56,114 nt of DNA. Source: an uncultured Oscillospiraceae bacterium. Lineage in GTDB: Bacteria; Bacillota; Clostridia; Oscillospirales; Acutalibacteraceae. A program made the position numbers and the translations under genes. The DNA is taken from NCBI GenBank assembly GCA_958366985.1, contig CATXDC010000017.1, forward strand, positions 1 through 56,114, in the 5' to 3' direction. The notes under the pieces were generated by a model. That model did not search any database, was not told where the DNA came from, and saw only the letters and a program-made list of their open reading frames with translations. Shown piece after piece: positions 1 through 8,264 of the stretch; positions within the stretch are counted from its first letter, which is position 1, and each line of letters opens with the position of its first letter.

Positions 1-80
1 AGCTCTGGTAATTACTAAAAAGAGAAAGTAATTATTAAATAGGCTTTCTTCATTTCACTTCTTTCACATATAAAACCGCT

Positions 81-136
81 AAGCGAGACGCCTGTCATCC
101 CTCTTTACCTTTGGATGGCGGGTGTTTCGCTTTTTT
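81..136 (+). terminator. Intrinsic terminator of an upstream gene
   Basis: A roughly 20-bp imperfect stem (left arm 81-100, right arm 112-131) is followed by a T run. It probably ends a gene lying left of the window. Nothing coding is visible in bases 1-80. Confidence 0.7.
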
Positions 137-178
137 GATGTGTTTTTAAAATTATCTGTAAAAATGTGAAGAAAACTA

Positions 179-207
179 TTGATTTTTTGTTTTGTATAAG
201 GTATTAT
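179..207 (+). promoter_or_regulatory. Sigma-A type promoter of the first oxidoreductase operon
   Basis: TTGATT (179-184) and TATTAT (202-207) are separated by 17 bases. The expected transcription start near 214 leaves a leader of about 115 bases before the first gene. Confidence 0.6.
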
Positions 208-257
208 TCAATTGTACCAAATTAAAACCGAATATCGGCTTGTTTCAGAGGTTGAGA

Positions 258-307
258 GTAAAGCTAAATTCCCCAAAGACTGGGGTGTTTTTGCTTTGCT
301 CTTTTTT
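258..307 (+). promoter_or_regulatory. Leader hairpin with terminator character
   Basis: Inside the presumed 5' leader, CCCCA (271-275) pairs with TGGGG (281-285). The stem can extend outward through AAAGC (260-264) and GCTTT (293-297), followed by six T at 302-307. This looks like an intrinsic terminator between promoter and start codon, as in antitermination-controlled glp operons. No RNA-binding regulator gene is in the window, so the control mode is an inference. Confidence 0.4.
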
Positions 308-329
308 ATTTTGAAAAGGGAGTGGGAAA

Positions 330-1754
330 ATGGTAGATGTAGCAGTTATCGGCTGCGGAGTTATCGGCGCAGCGGTGGCTATGGAGCTTGCAAAACGTCA
401 AGTTTCCGTTGTAGTCCTTGAAAAGAACAATGATGTTGCAATGGGTACTACAAAAGCCAACAGCGCAATTCTTCACGCAGGCTATGACCCGGAACCGGGC
501 ACGCTTATGGCAAGACTCAATGTAAGAGGTGTAGAGCTTGCAAAGGAGATTTGTGAAAATCTCGATGTTCACAGAAAGCAGATAGGCAGTCTTGTACTTG
601 CCTTTACCGATGAGGAAGTACCTCATGTTGAAAAGCTTTATGAAAACGCAAAGGCAAATGGTGTTCCCGGAGCAAAGATCATAAGCGGTGAAGAGGTAGC
701 AAAAATGGAGCCTAACCTTTCTCCCGTAAAATGCGCTCTTTATGCTCCTTCAGCTGCGATTGTAAATCCCTGGGAATTTGCAATTGCAATGGCAGAAAAC
801 GCAGTGGAAAACGGAGCCGAGGTAAGACTTAACAGCCCCGTTACCGCAATAGAGAAAACCGCAAACGGCTGGCTTTTAAAAACTCCCTCAGGAGATGTTG
901 AGGCAAAATATGTTGTCAATGCAGCGGGAGTAAGTGCAGGAGAAGTTCATGAAATGGTTGCAGAAGAGAACTTCAAGACAATTCCCTGTCGTGGAGAATA
1001 TTACCTCCTTGATAAAACCGAGGGTACAAGAGTAAATCACGTTATTTTCCAGTGTCCCTCAAAGGTAGGTAAAGGTGTTCTTGTTTCTCCCACAGTTCAC
1101 GGAAATCTTATCGTAGGTCCTAACGCTGAGGATGTTGATTCCGTAGCCAATACAGCAGCAGGCCTTGCCTTTGTTGCTGAAATGGCTAAAAAGAGCGTTC
1201 CCTCAATTAATTTCAGAGAAAATATAAGAAACTTTGCCGGTGTACGTGCAAATACCGACCAGTCAGATTTTGTAATAGAAATGGCAGCTGACGGATTCCT
1301 CGATCTTGCAGGAATGAAGAGTCCCGGACTTTCAGCGGCTGCGGCTGTCGGTGAAGAGGCAGTGAAGCTTCTTGAGGAAGCAGGACTTTCAGCTCCTAAA
1401 AAGGAAAATCCCGTTACAAAGCGTCATAAGGTCAGATTCAAGGAGCTTTCAGCTGAGGAAAAGGCTGAGCTTGTAAAGAAGAATCCCGCATACGGCAGAG
1501 TTATCTGCCGCTGTGAAACCATAACAGAAGGCGAAATTATAGATGCCTGTCATGAGATTATTCCTCCCTGCAGCATTGACGGAGTAAAACGCCGTGCAGG
1601 CAGCGGAATGGGCAGATGTCAGGGTGGTTTCTGCGGACCGAGAGTTCTCGAAATTCTTGCAAGGGAGCTTAAAAAGGATCCCGAAGAGATAATGCAGGAC
1701 GGCGCAGGCACAGTAATTCTTACAGGCAGAACAAAAGAGGGAGGCGAGAGATGA
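330..1754 (+). CDS. GlpA-like FAD-dependent oxidoreductase with C-terminal [2Fe-2S] domain
   Basis: 474 aa. The N-terminus carries the dinucleotide-binding motif GCGVIG (residues 8-13), opening a DAO-type FAD fold as in anaerobic glycerol-3-phosphate dehydrogenase. The C-terminus (about 390-435) holds a BFD-like [2Fe-2S] motif: CRC near 393-395, then GRCQGGFC near 428-434. It is the first gene of a three-gene operon and overlaps the next gene by four bases. Thermotoga and Clostridia have the same trio (GlpA-like, NADH-oxidase-like, DUF1667), thought to oxidise glycerol-3-phosphate to DHAP with a soluble acceptor. The exact substrate is inferred; a related polyol phosphate or 2-hydroxy acid is possible. 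A paralogue lies at 4900-6621. Confidence 0.85.
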   Translation: MVDVAVIGCGVIGAAVAMELAKRQVSVVVLEKNNDVAMGTTKANSAILHAGYDPEPGTLMARLNVRGVELAKEICENLDVHRKQIGSLVLAFTDEEVPHVEKLYENAKANGVPGAKIISGEEVAKMEPNLSPVKCALYAPSAAIVNPWEFAIAMAENAVENGAEVRLNSPVTAIEKTANGWLLKTPSGDVEAKYVVNAAGVSAGEVHEMVAEENFKTIPCRGEYYLLDKTEGTRVNHVIFQCPSKVGKGVLVSPTVHGNLIVGPNAEDVDSVANTAAGLAFVAEMAKKSVPSINFRENIRNFAGVRANTDQSDFVIEMAADGFLDLAGMKSPGLSAAAAVGEEAVKLLEEAGLSAPKKENPVTKRHKVRFKELSAEEKAELVKKNPAYGRVICRCETITEGEIIDACHEIIPPCSIDGVKRRAGSGMGRCQGGFCGPRVLEILARELKKDPEEIMQDGAGTVILTGRTKEGGER

Positions 1755-3022
1755 TGAACGAACAGCTTTATGATGTAGCAGTTATCGGCGGAGGCCCCGC
1801 AGGTCTTGCGGCAGCTTTAAAGGCAAGGGAAAACGGAGCTGAAAAGGTTCTCATTCTCGAGCGTGACAAAGAGGCCGGAGGTATACTCAATCAGTGTATA
1901 CATAACGGCTTCGGACTTCATTATTTTAAGGAAGAGCTCACAGGTCCCGAATATGCGGGCAGATTTGTGGCACAGCTTGAGGGCAGCGGCATTGAGCTTT
2001 GGCTTGATACAATGGTTCTCGACCTCAATGCTGAAACTCATGAAATCCATGCAGTAAGCGGAAAATACGGCTACTGTCTTATAAAGGCAAAGGCAATTGT
2101 CTTGGCAATGGGCTGCCGTGAGCGTACAAGAGGCGCAATCGGTATTCCCGGAACACGTCCCGCCGGCGTATTTACAGCAGGTACTGCTCAGAGATACGTT
2201 AATATGGAAGGCTATATGGTGGGCAAAAAGGTGCTCATCTTAGGTTCCGGTGATATCGGACTTATTATGGCAAGAAGAATGACCCTTGAGGGAGCAAAGG
2301 TTCTTGCCTGCGTTGAGGTAATGCCCTATTCCGGCGGACTTAACAGAAATATTGTACAGTGCCTTCAGGACTATAATATACCGCTCTATCTTTCTCATAC
2401 AATTATCGACATTCAGGGTAAGGACAGAGTTGAAAAGGCAATAGTTGCAAAGGTTGACGAAAACAGAAGACCTATTCCTGGTACGGAAATGGAGTTTGAC
2501 TGTGATACCATTCTTCTTTCAGTAGGACTTATCCCTGAAAATGAGCTTACAAGAGGAGCGGGCATTACAATTGACCGCCGCACAAACGGAGCAATTGTAT
2601 TTGAGAACATGGAAACTCAGGCAGAGGGAATTTTTGCCTGCGGAAACGTTGTTCATGTCCATGACCTTGTTGACTATGTTACAGCTGAAAGCTCCCGTGC
2701 AGGAGCAGCTGCTGCTGAGTATGCCTGCGGTAAGCGTAGAGGCGGCAGAATTATAGAAGTTTCAAACGGCGACGGAGTAGGATATACCGTTCCTCAGAGA
2801 ATTCGTGTTGAAGCTGTGGAAAAGTCTGCCGAACTTTTCTTCCGTGTACGCAATGTCTATAGCGGAGATCTTCGTATAGTGGTAAAGGACGGCGACAAGA
2901 CAGTAGCTTCCTATAAGCGAGAGCATCTTGCCCCCGGTGAAATGGAGCATATCACTCTTCCCAAGGTAATCCTCGATAAGGTACAGGGAGATATTACAGT
3001 AAGCGTTGAGGAGGCTAAGTGA
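1751..3022 (+). CDS. GlpB/NADH-oxidase-like FAD/NAD(P) oxidoreductase subunit
   Basis: 423 aa, pyridine nucleotide-disulphide oxidoreductase class. It has a first Rossmann motif GGGPAG (13-18), a second GSGDIG near residue 165, and the late FAD-contact segment CGNVVHVHDLVDYVT typical of this family. Two ATG codons stand at 1751 and 1754, preceded by GGAGG at about 1740; 1751 is used. It overlaps both neighbours by 1-4 bases, so translation is probably coupled. In the family this subunit is expected to pass electrons from the GlpA-like subunit to NAD(P) or another acceptor. Its paralogue is at 6618-7856. Confidence 0.85.
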   Translation: MMNEQLYDVAVIGGGPAGLAAALKARENGAEKVLILERDKEAGGILNQCIHNGFGLHYFKEELTGPEYAGRFVAQLEGSGIELWLDTMVLDLNAETHEIHAVSGKYGYCLIKAKAIVLAMGCRERTRGAIGIPGTRPAGVFTAGTAQRYVNMEGYMVGKKVLILGSGDIGLIMARRMTLEGAKVLACVEVMPYSGGLNRNIVQCLQDYNIPLYLSHTIIDIQGKDRVEKAIVAKVDENRRPIPGTEMEFDCDTILLSVGLIPENELTRGAGITIDRRTNGAIVFENMETQAEGIFACGNVVHVHDLVDYVTAESSRAGAAAAEYACGKRRGGRIIEVSNGDGVGYTVPQRIRVEAVEKSAELFFRVRNVYSGDLRIVVKDGDKTVASYKREHLAPGEMEHITLPKVILDKVQGDITVSVEEAK

Positions 3023-3366
3023 TGAAAGAGTTAATTTGCATTGTATGTCCCAAGGGATGTCACCTCAAGGTTGATGAAGAAAACGGATATGCCGTTACAG
3101 GCAACACCTGCCTTAAAGGTGAGGAATACGGTAAAAACGAGCTGCTTAATCCCATGAGAGTTGTTACAAGTACCGTAAAAGCAGAGGGCGGAGCTTATCC
3201 CAGATGCAGTGTCAAAACTGCTGGTTCCATACCCAAAGGAAAGATTTTTGAGGTAATGGAAGCTCTCAATTCAGTGACACTTAAAGCGCCTGTAAAAACA
3301 GGTGATATAGTGATAAAGGACGTCTGCGGCACAGGTGTGGACGTTGTGGCAACCAGAAATCTGTAA
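3022..3366 (+). CDS. DUF1667 small cysteine-rich subunit
   Basis: 114 aa from the ATG at 3022, chosen because GAGGAGG lies 7-8 bases upstream; a GTG at 3019 in the same frame is the alternative. Four cysteines near the N-terminus (residues 6, 9, 13 and 30; pattern CIVCPKGC and later C) look like an Fe-S or zinc site. DUF1667 proteins regularly follow GlpA/GlpB-like pairs and are regarded as the third, electron-transfer subunit. The gene overlaps its predecessor by one base and is followed by a clear terminator. It parallels the gene at 7862-8245. Confidence 0.85.
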   Translation: MKELICIVCPKGCHLKVDEENGYAVTGNTCLKGEEYGKNELLNPMRVVTSTVKAEGGAYPRCSVKTAGSIPKGKIFEVMEALNSVTLKAPVKTGDIVIKDVCGTGVDVVATRNL

Positions 3367-3392
3367 TTAGAAGCTAATAGAGATAAAATAAG

Positions 3393-3421
3393 AAAAACCG
3401 TCCGAAAGGACGGTTTTTTCT
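3393..3421 (+). terminator. Intrinsic terminator of the first operon
   Basis: The stem AAAACCGTCC / GGACGGTTTT with a GAAA loop runs directly into a T tract, 27 bases after the DUF1667 stop codon. Confidence 0.9.
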
Positions 3422-3461
3422 TTTATAAAATGTAAATTTATATATTCGTTGTTTGCCGTGG

Positions 3462-3522
3462 GTTCGTGTGCGTATTAACAGTAAGAAAAAACTATAAGCA
3501 CTTGCGACGGACAAATTTGCTT
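3462..3522 (+). repeat. Dispersed intergenic repeat, copy A
   Basis: It contains the shared core AACAGTAAGAAA, then ACTATAAG, then CTTGCGACGGACAA, matching copies at 18001, 21335 and 21425. It is the most degraded at its left end. It lies between convergent genes. Confidence 0.55.
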
Positions 3523-3543
3523 TGATAACTTTATCCATAAACT

Positions 3544-3570
3544 AAGGACTGCGAAATTTCGCAGTCCTTT
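3544..3570. terminator. Bidirectional palindromic terminator
   Basis: AAGGACTGCGAAA meets TTTCGCAGTCCTT in a perfect 26-base dyad. It stands just downstream of the minus-strand gene ending at 3608. Confidence 0.75.
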
Positions 3571-3607
3571 CATCTATATTCACACGGAATTTATACGGTT
3601 TTTATCC

Positions 3608-3910
3608 TTATGTTTTGCATGCACTTTCTACTATTTCTTTTGCACGGTTCAAAAAAGCGTATGGAACAAAGAAACGGACACTTTCAACCATGGGTCCGGG
3701 AATTGCTGCTTTGCAGCCGTCCTTTACACAATGCGTTTCGTAAGGAATGTTTTCTGTTTTCAAAGCATCTTTGAGTATTCCGCTGTAAACGTTGCCTTTT
3801 TCAGTAAGAAAGCAAAGGTCATCGTCCTTGACATTGCGCAAATCATCTTTTTCGCAGAAATCGCATTTGCCACTGTCAAAAAGAAGTTTGCAGTTTTCGC
3901 AGTAATACAT
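3608..3910 (-). CDS. Small zinc-ribbon protein with DUF2007-like C-terminus
   Basis: 100 aa. The start at 3910 (MYYCENCK) is set by an AAAGGAG site a few bases upstream; longer in-frame extensions lack a ribosome site. The N-terminus has two CxxC pairs (CENC, CDFC), a likely zinc ribbon. The C-terminal half (ILKDALKTENIPYET, then a VPYAFLNRAKEIV helix) resembles the small DUF2007 'putative signal transducing' fold. It lies 49 bases after the GntR gene on the same strand, so the two are probably cotranscribed. No specific function can be assigned. Confidence 0.7.
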   Translation of the reverse strand: MYYCENCKLLFDSGKCDFCEKDDLRNVKDDDLCFLTEKGNVYSGILKDALKTENIPYETHCVKDGCKAAIPGPMVESVRFFVPYAFLNRAKEIVESACKT

Positions 3911-3959
3911 AAAAATTCTCCTTTCAAAGCCGTCCGATTCCGCATGAAAAATCAGCATT

Positions 3960-4682
3960 TCAGCGCTTTTCCAAAGTGGAGAAAGGGAATTCAATAAGCG
4001 ATTCCGGCATAATGAACTTTACAAAGCTGACAGGAATATTATCGCCTTTTTCGTAAATCCACCTTGTAAGCTCGATAACACTTGTGTTATTTCCAAGAGG
4101 CAAATTTTTAATTTCGTGTTCGTCAGCTTCACGTATATAAATAGTCTGTTGGATTTTATCAATTTTAATATCGCTTTCCAAAATGGCATGGGCGAACGAG
4201 GAAGAGGAATCAATGCTTTTTACAATGTTGTAGAGTTTATCCACAAAAAAGCTGTCCTCAATTGCAACGGCTAAGTTGTCGGCATATCTGAGCCTTTTGA
4301 TGTGATGAACCCAAAAGTCATCTGCCCAAAGATTAAGTTCTTTCTCATTGGCAGGACAGGGCTCATTTTTTACTATGATGCTGTCGCTTTTGATTCCCAT
4401 TCGGTCAAGGAAATATGTAAGGGAAATAAGAGGCTCAAAACCGGCGGTGCGGCTCATAGGCGAAACAAATGTGCCGATACCTCTGCGCTTTATTATTCTT
4501 CCCTCATATTCGAGGTCGCTCAGAGCTGCTCTTATAGTGGCTCTTCCTACGCCGTAGATTTCCATAAGCTCCTTTTCTGTGGGAAGCTGGGAATCCGGCA
4601 AAAATTTCTCTGCGGCAATCTCCTTTAATATGTTTTCTTTAACCTGTACATAAAGGGGAATGGGGCTGTTCTTGTTTACCAT
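3960..4682 (-). CDS. GntR-family (HutC/UTRA subfamily) transcriptional regulator
   Basis: 240 aa starting at 4682, where AGAGGAGG lies upstream; a longer frame to 4763 has no ribosome site. Residues 1-75 form a GntR winged helix (PLYVQVKENILKEI, then QLPTEKELMEIYGVGRATIR). Residues about 95-235 match a UTRA ligand-binding domain. The gene is divergent from the second oxidoreductase operon, the usual place for its specific regulator. HutC-type proteins often sense small metabolites, here perhaps a sugar or polyol phosphate. Two TGTACGRACA dyads in the shared upstream region are candidate operators. Confidence 0.9.
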   Translation of the reverse strand: MVNKNSPIPLYVQVKENILKEIAAEKFLPDSQLPTEKELMEIYGVGRATIRAALSDLEYEGRIIKRRGIGTFVSPMSRTAGFEPLISLTYFLDRMGIKSDSIIVKNEPCPANEKELNLWADDFWVHHIKRLRYADNLAVAIEDSFFVDKLYNIVKSIDSSSSFAHAILESDIKIDKIQQTIYIREADEHEIKNLPLGNNTSVIELTRWIYEKGDNIPVSFVKFIMPESLIEFPFSTLEKR

Positions 4683-4732
4683 TTTTATTCCTCCTCTGAT
4701 ATATCTTAAATATATCCGAATGAATATATAGA

Positions 4733-4742
4733 TGTACGAACA
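4733..4742. promoter_or_regulatory. Candidate GntR operator 1
   Basis: TGTACGAACA is a TGT-N4-ACA dyad about 50 bases upstream of the GntR start. It fits the GT-N4-AC core of HutC-type operators and differs by one base from the second site. Confidence 0.45.
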
Positions 4743-4791
4743 TATAAAATGCATATTGAACAAAAATTTTCAATTGTCCGCAAATGTTCTG

Positions 4792-4820
4792 TTGACAAAA
4801 GTATACAAAATTGTTAGACT
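4792..4820 (+). promoter_or_regulatory. Promoter of the second oxidoreductase operon
   Basis: TTGACA (4792-4797), a 17-base spacer and TAGACT (4815-4820). Transcription would start near 4827, immediately before operator 2. Confidence 0.6.
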
Positions 4821-4830
4821 GATGTCAAGA

Positions 4831-4840
4831 TGTACGGACA
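4831..4840. promoter_or_regulatory. Candidate GntR operator 2
   Basis: TGTACGGACA is placed at about +5 to +14 of the predicted transcript, a position that would give repression. It matches operator 1 in nine of ten bases. Confidence 0.5.
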
Positions 4841-4899
4841 ACTAAGGAAAATTTTTTATCATTCAGTGAATATTTTTTTGAAACGGTGTGATGAAATTC

Positions 4900-6621
4900 A
4901 TGGCAGAAAGAATAGAAAAGGTTCAGAAAGCCCTTATCCGTAAGGGCTTTAAAGAAGTTTATGCCAGACAGTGGCGTCAGTCTGTCATTCTCGAGGGAGA
5001 GATGGATGACTGGAAGCAAATTGTAAAAGCGGGAAAAGCTGCGGCTAAGTTCGGATACAAGGGTGTTGTAAACGAAATTAAGCTTAAGGGATATACCGCT
5101 CCGCCTCTGAGAGTTCCTGATGTTCAGGACGGAGCTCTTGAGGGCAAACGTCCCGACGTTATGATAATCGGCGGCGGCGTCACAGGCTGTGCAATTGCAA
5201 GAGAACTTACAAAGTATAATCTCACAATTCTCCTTGCGGATAAGGAAAGCGACGTTGCTATGCACGCTTCTTCCCGAAACGACGGAATGATACATCCGGG
5301 CATTGCCTCTCATCCGGGTACTCTCAGGGGAGAGATGAACGTTAAGGGCAATGCAATGTACACCCAGCTTTGTAAGGAACTTGATATTCCCTTTAAGCGT
5401 TACGGAAATCTGATTCTTTATTCCGACCACGTTTTCGGTGTGGCAGGTGAACCAGTTCTTGCCGAAAGAGCCAGAAAACTTGGCATAGAGGGCGGAAAGA
5501 TTTCTAGGGAATACCTTCATCAGATAGAGCCCAATATTACCGATAAAGCTCTTGGTGCTTTTATATATCCGTCCTCAGGTGTGCTTTCGCCTTATAAGCT
5601 CACCGTTGCGTTAGCAGAAAATGCAGTGGAAAATGGCGCAGAGGTTTCACTCAATACCGTAGTAACAGGTATGGAGATTGACGACAACGAAATCTGCAAG
5701 GTGTTTACAAACAGAGGTACTGTTTATCCGAGACTTGTTATAAACGCTGCGGGAACCTTTGCCGATAAGATCGCTGAAATGGCAGGGGATAAATTCTTCT
5801 CTATCCATCCGAGAAAAGGCGAACTTGTAATTCTTGATAAGAAAAAAGGTCATCTCGTAACACGTTCAATGGGTCTTGTAGGCCTTGATCAGGCTTTCTC
5901 CGATACCAAGGGCGGCGGAGTTATGAGAACCATTGACGGAAACGTACTTGTAGGACCCGATGCATATGAGATTCCCGAAAGAGAGGATTTCAGCACTCAC
6001 AGGGATCATATAGATGCAATCTGCAAAAAGCATCTGCCTCTTATCAAGGGATTTTCACAGAGCGATGTAATTACATATTTTGCAGGCGTTCGTGCTCCTA
6101 CTTATGAGGAAGAATTTATCATTGAGCGTTCCGACTATGTGCCGAACCTTGTCCATGCAGCGGGCATACAGTCACCGGGTCTTGCTTCCGCTCCTGCTGT
6201 TGCGGAGCGAATTGCCGAGATTACCGTCAATGCTCTTAAACCTTATGTTGATATACATAAAAACCCGAAATTTAATCCTTACAGAAGAAGAGTTCCCCAT
6301 ATGTCAGCTCTTTCCTTTGAGGAAAAACAGAAGGTTATCAAGGAAAATCCCGATTACGGCGTAATTATCTGCCGCTGCGAGGAAATAAGCAAGGGCGAAA
6401 TTATAGATGCAATCCATTCACCTATTCCCGCAACTTCAATCGATGCCCTTAAACGCCGTGTAAGACCGGGTATGGGCAGATGTCAGGGCGGATTCTGTTC
6501 ACCCCTTGTGACAAAGATAATCTGCGACGAAACGGGCATGACTCCCGATATGGTTACAAAGAGCGGAGGAAATTCTCAGCTTGTCCTTGAAAAAACTCAT
6601 AAGGGAGGCGATGCGAAATGA
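4900..6621 (+). CDS. GlpA-like FAD oxidoreductase, long form with N-terminal extra domain
   Basis: 573 aa from ATG 4900, with GGTGTG 9-15 bases upstream; GTG 4888 and ATG 4891 are in-frame alternatives with poorer spacing. About 85 extra N-terminal residues (VILEGEMDDWKQIV ... VVNEIKLKG) precede the FAD motif IIGGGVTGCA; their strand-helix-strand pattern resembles a BON domain, an inference. The DAO fold and C-terminal BFD-like [2Fe-2S] domain (CRCEE, then GRCQGGFC) follow as in the paralogue at 330-1754, which lacks the extension. It is first in a GntR-controlled operon. The likely role is glycerol-3-phosphate or related polyol-phosphate oxidation. Confidence 0.85.
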   Translation: MAERIEKVQKALIRKGFKEVYARQWRQSVILEGEMDDWKQIVKAGKAAAKFGYKGVVNEIKLKGYTAPPLRVPDVQDGALEGKRPDVMIIGGGVTGCAIARELTKYNLTILLADKESDVAMHASSRNDGMIHPGIASHPGTLRGEMNVKGNAMYTQLCKELDIPFKRYGNLILYSDHVFGVAGEPVLAERARKLGIEGGKISREYLHQIEPNITDKALGAFIYPSSGVLSPYKLTVALAENAVENGAEVSLNTVVTGMEIDDNEICKVFTNRGTVYPRLVINAAGTFADKIAEMAGDKFFSIHPRKGELVILDKKKGHLVTRSMGLVGLDQAFSDTKGGGVMRTIDGNVLVGPDAYEIPEREDFSTHRDHIDAICKKHLPLIKGFSQSDVITYFAGVRAPTYEEEFIIERSDYVPNLVHAAGIQSPGLASAPAVAERIAEITVNALKPYVDIHKNPKFNPYRRRVPHMSALSFEEKQKVIKENPDYGVIICRCEEISKGEIIDAIHSPIPATSIDALKRRVRPGMGRCQGGFCSPLVTKIICDETGMTPDMVTKSGGNSQLVLEKTHKGGDAK

Positions 6622-7856
6622 TGCATTATGATGTCTGTGTTTTAGGCGGAGGCCCTGCGGGACTTGCCGCTGCCATTTCCGCCGCCGACAATGGCGCAAA
6701 AACTCTGATAATAGAGCGTGAAGCAAAACTCGGCGGAATATTGAAGCAGTGTATCCATGACGGATTTGGTATAGTCCGCTTTGGTGAAAGACTTACAGGC
6801 CCCGAATATGCGGGAAGATTTATAAAAGAGATGGTAAAGCGTGATATAGATTATATTACAAACGCCTTTGCCACCGATGCAAAGCGTCTTCCCGACGGAA
6901 CATTTTCCTTTGAGGTTCAGAGCGCACAGGGCGTTCTCAATATCACCTGCAACGCCGTTGTCCTCGCCTGCGGATGCAGAGAGAGAACATCACGTCAGGT
7001 ATTTATCCACGGCGACAGACCTGCGGGAATATTCAATGCAGGAACAGCCCAGTACTTTGTAAATATCTTAGGCTATATGCCTACAAAACGCTGTGTTATT
7101 TTGGGCAGCGGCGATATCGGAATGATTATGGCACGAAGACTCACCCTTGAGGGAGCCGAAGTTGAGGGCGTTTATGAAATAAAGGACACCCCGGCAGGTC
7201 TTGCAAGAAATGTCGCCCAGTGTCTTGATGATTATAATATACCTCTTCATCTTTCAACTACCGTTACAAGGGTAATAGGTGAAAAGAGAGTTGAAGCGGT
7301 TGAGGTTGCACAGGTTGACGAGCACATGAATCCCATTGAGGGAACAGAGCGTATAATCCCTTGTGATGCCCTTATTCTTTCCGTAGGACTCATTCCGGAA
7401 AATGAGATTGCCGAAAAATTAGGCGTAGAGCTTGACCCGGCTACAAAGGGAGCCTACGTTGACCAGAAGCTTATGACAAGCGTACCGGGAGTATTCTCCT
7501 GCGGCAATGCTCTTCATGTTAATGACCTTGTGGACTACGTTTCACAAAGCGGAGATATAGCGGGAAAATTTGCCGCAAAATATAAGCCGGAAAAGAGATA
7601 CAGGGTAAAAATTGATTATCCGAAAAATGAATTTTCGTATGTTGTACCTCAGTATTACGATCTTATGGAGCAGGGCGAACTGACTCTTTATTTCAGAGTT
7701 CGCAAGGACTGCGCCAATAAGACAGTGTTTATAGAGAACGACGAAAAGGTTATCAAGAAGAAAAAATATCAGCGTATGCTGCCCTCCGAAATGGAAACCC
7801 TTACGGTGAAGCCTGAAAACGGCAGATTCGGAGAGATAAGTCTCAGAATGGAGTGA
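6618..7856 (+). CDS. GlpB/NADH-oxidase-like FAD/NAD(P) oxidoreductase subunit, second copy
   Basis: 412 aa. GGGPAG at residues 10-15, a second Rossmann motif GSGDIGMIMARR mid-protein, and CGNALHVNDLVDYVS near residue 295 match the paralogue at 1751-3022. GGGAGG lies 9 bases before the start. The gene overlaps the GlpA-like gene by four bases and the DUF1667 gene follows it, so the full trio is preserved. It probably transfers electrons from the flavoprotein to NAD(P). Confidence 0.85.
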   Translation: MMHYDVCVLGGGPAGLAAAISAADNGAKTLIIEREAKLGGILKQCIHDGFGIVRFGERLTGPEYAGRFIKEMVKRDIDYITNAFATDAKRLPDGTFSFEVQSAQGVLNITCNAVVLACGCRERTSRQVFIHGDRPAGIFNAGTAQYFVNILGYMPTKRCVILGSGDIGMIMARRLTLEGAEVEGVYEIKDTPAGLARNVAQCLDDYNIPLHLSTTVTRVIGEKRVEAVEVAQVDEHMNPIEGTERIIPCDALILSVGLIPENEIAEKLGVELDPATKGAYVDQKLMTSVPGVFSCGNALHVNDLVDYVSQSGDIAGKFAAKYKPEKRYRVKIDYPKNEFSYVVPQYYDLMEQGELTLYFRVRKDCANKTVFIENDEKVIKKKKYQRMLPSEMETLTVKPENGRFGEISLRME

Positions 7857-7861
7857 TTGCC

Positions 7862-8245
7862 GTGATAAGAGAGCTTACATGTATAGTTTGTCCCAACGGA
7901 TGCCGGCTTACGGTAACCGATGAGGGCGGAGAGCTTACTGTTTCGGGAGCTACCTGTAAGAGGGGAGATGCTTTTGGAAAGTCGGAGGTTTTAAATCCCA
8001 CAAGGAGTATAACTTCCACTGTCGCTACAAAGTTTAAGGATTTTCCCTTGCTTCCCGTTAAGACTTTGGGAGAAATACCGAAAGATAAGATTTTTGAAGC
8101 TATGAAAGTGATAAATTCCGTCAAGGTGACAAAGAGATTAAAAACCGGGGACGTTATAGTAGATGATTTCTTCGGCGCAAAGCTTGTTGCAACAACGGAT
8201 ATGGCAAGACTGCCGAAAGAAGTAAGGCTTAAGGATGTGGAATAA
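7862..8245 (+). CDS. DUF1667 small cysteine-rich subunit, second copy
   Basis: 127 aa from GTG 7862. This start gives the family-typical beginning MIRELTCIVCPNGC and sits 8 bases after GGAG; GTG 7853 is the alternative. The CxxCxxxC cluster plus a fourth cysteine (ATCKRG) equals that of the first-operon copy. Residues 40-100 (LNPTRSITSTV, then LPVKTLGEIPK) are conserved between the two. It is the last gene of the GntR-linked operon, with several hairpins following. Confidence 0.85.
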   Translation: MIRELTCIVCPNGCRLTVTDEGGELTVSGATCKRGDAFGKSEVLNPTRSITSTVATKFKDFPLLPVKTLGEIPKDKIFEAMKVINSVKVTKRLKTGDVIVDDFFGAKLVATTDMARLPKEVRLKDVE

Positions 8246-8264
8246 ATTTTAATCCGTAAAGTTT

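Noticed and set aside
4825..5520. 231-residue antisense frame
   Set aside because: Fully overlaps the N-terminal part of the GlpA-like gene, which has clear motifs; a shadow of codon bias.
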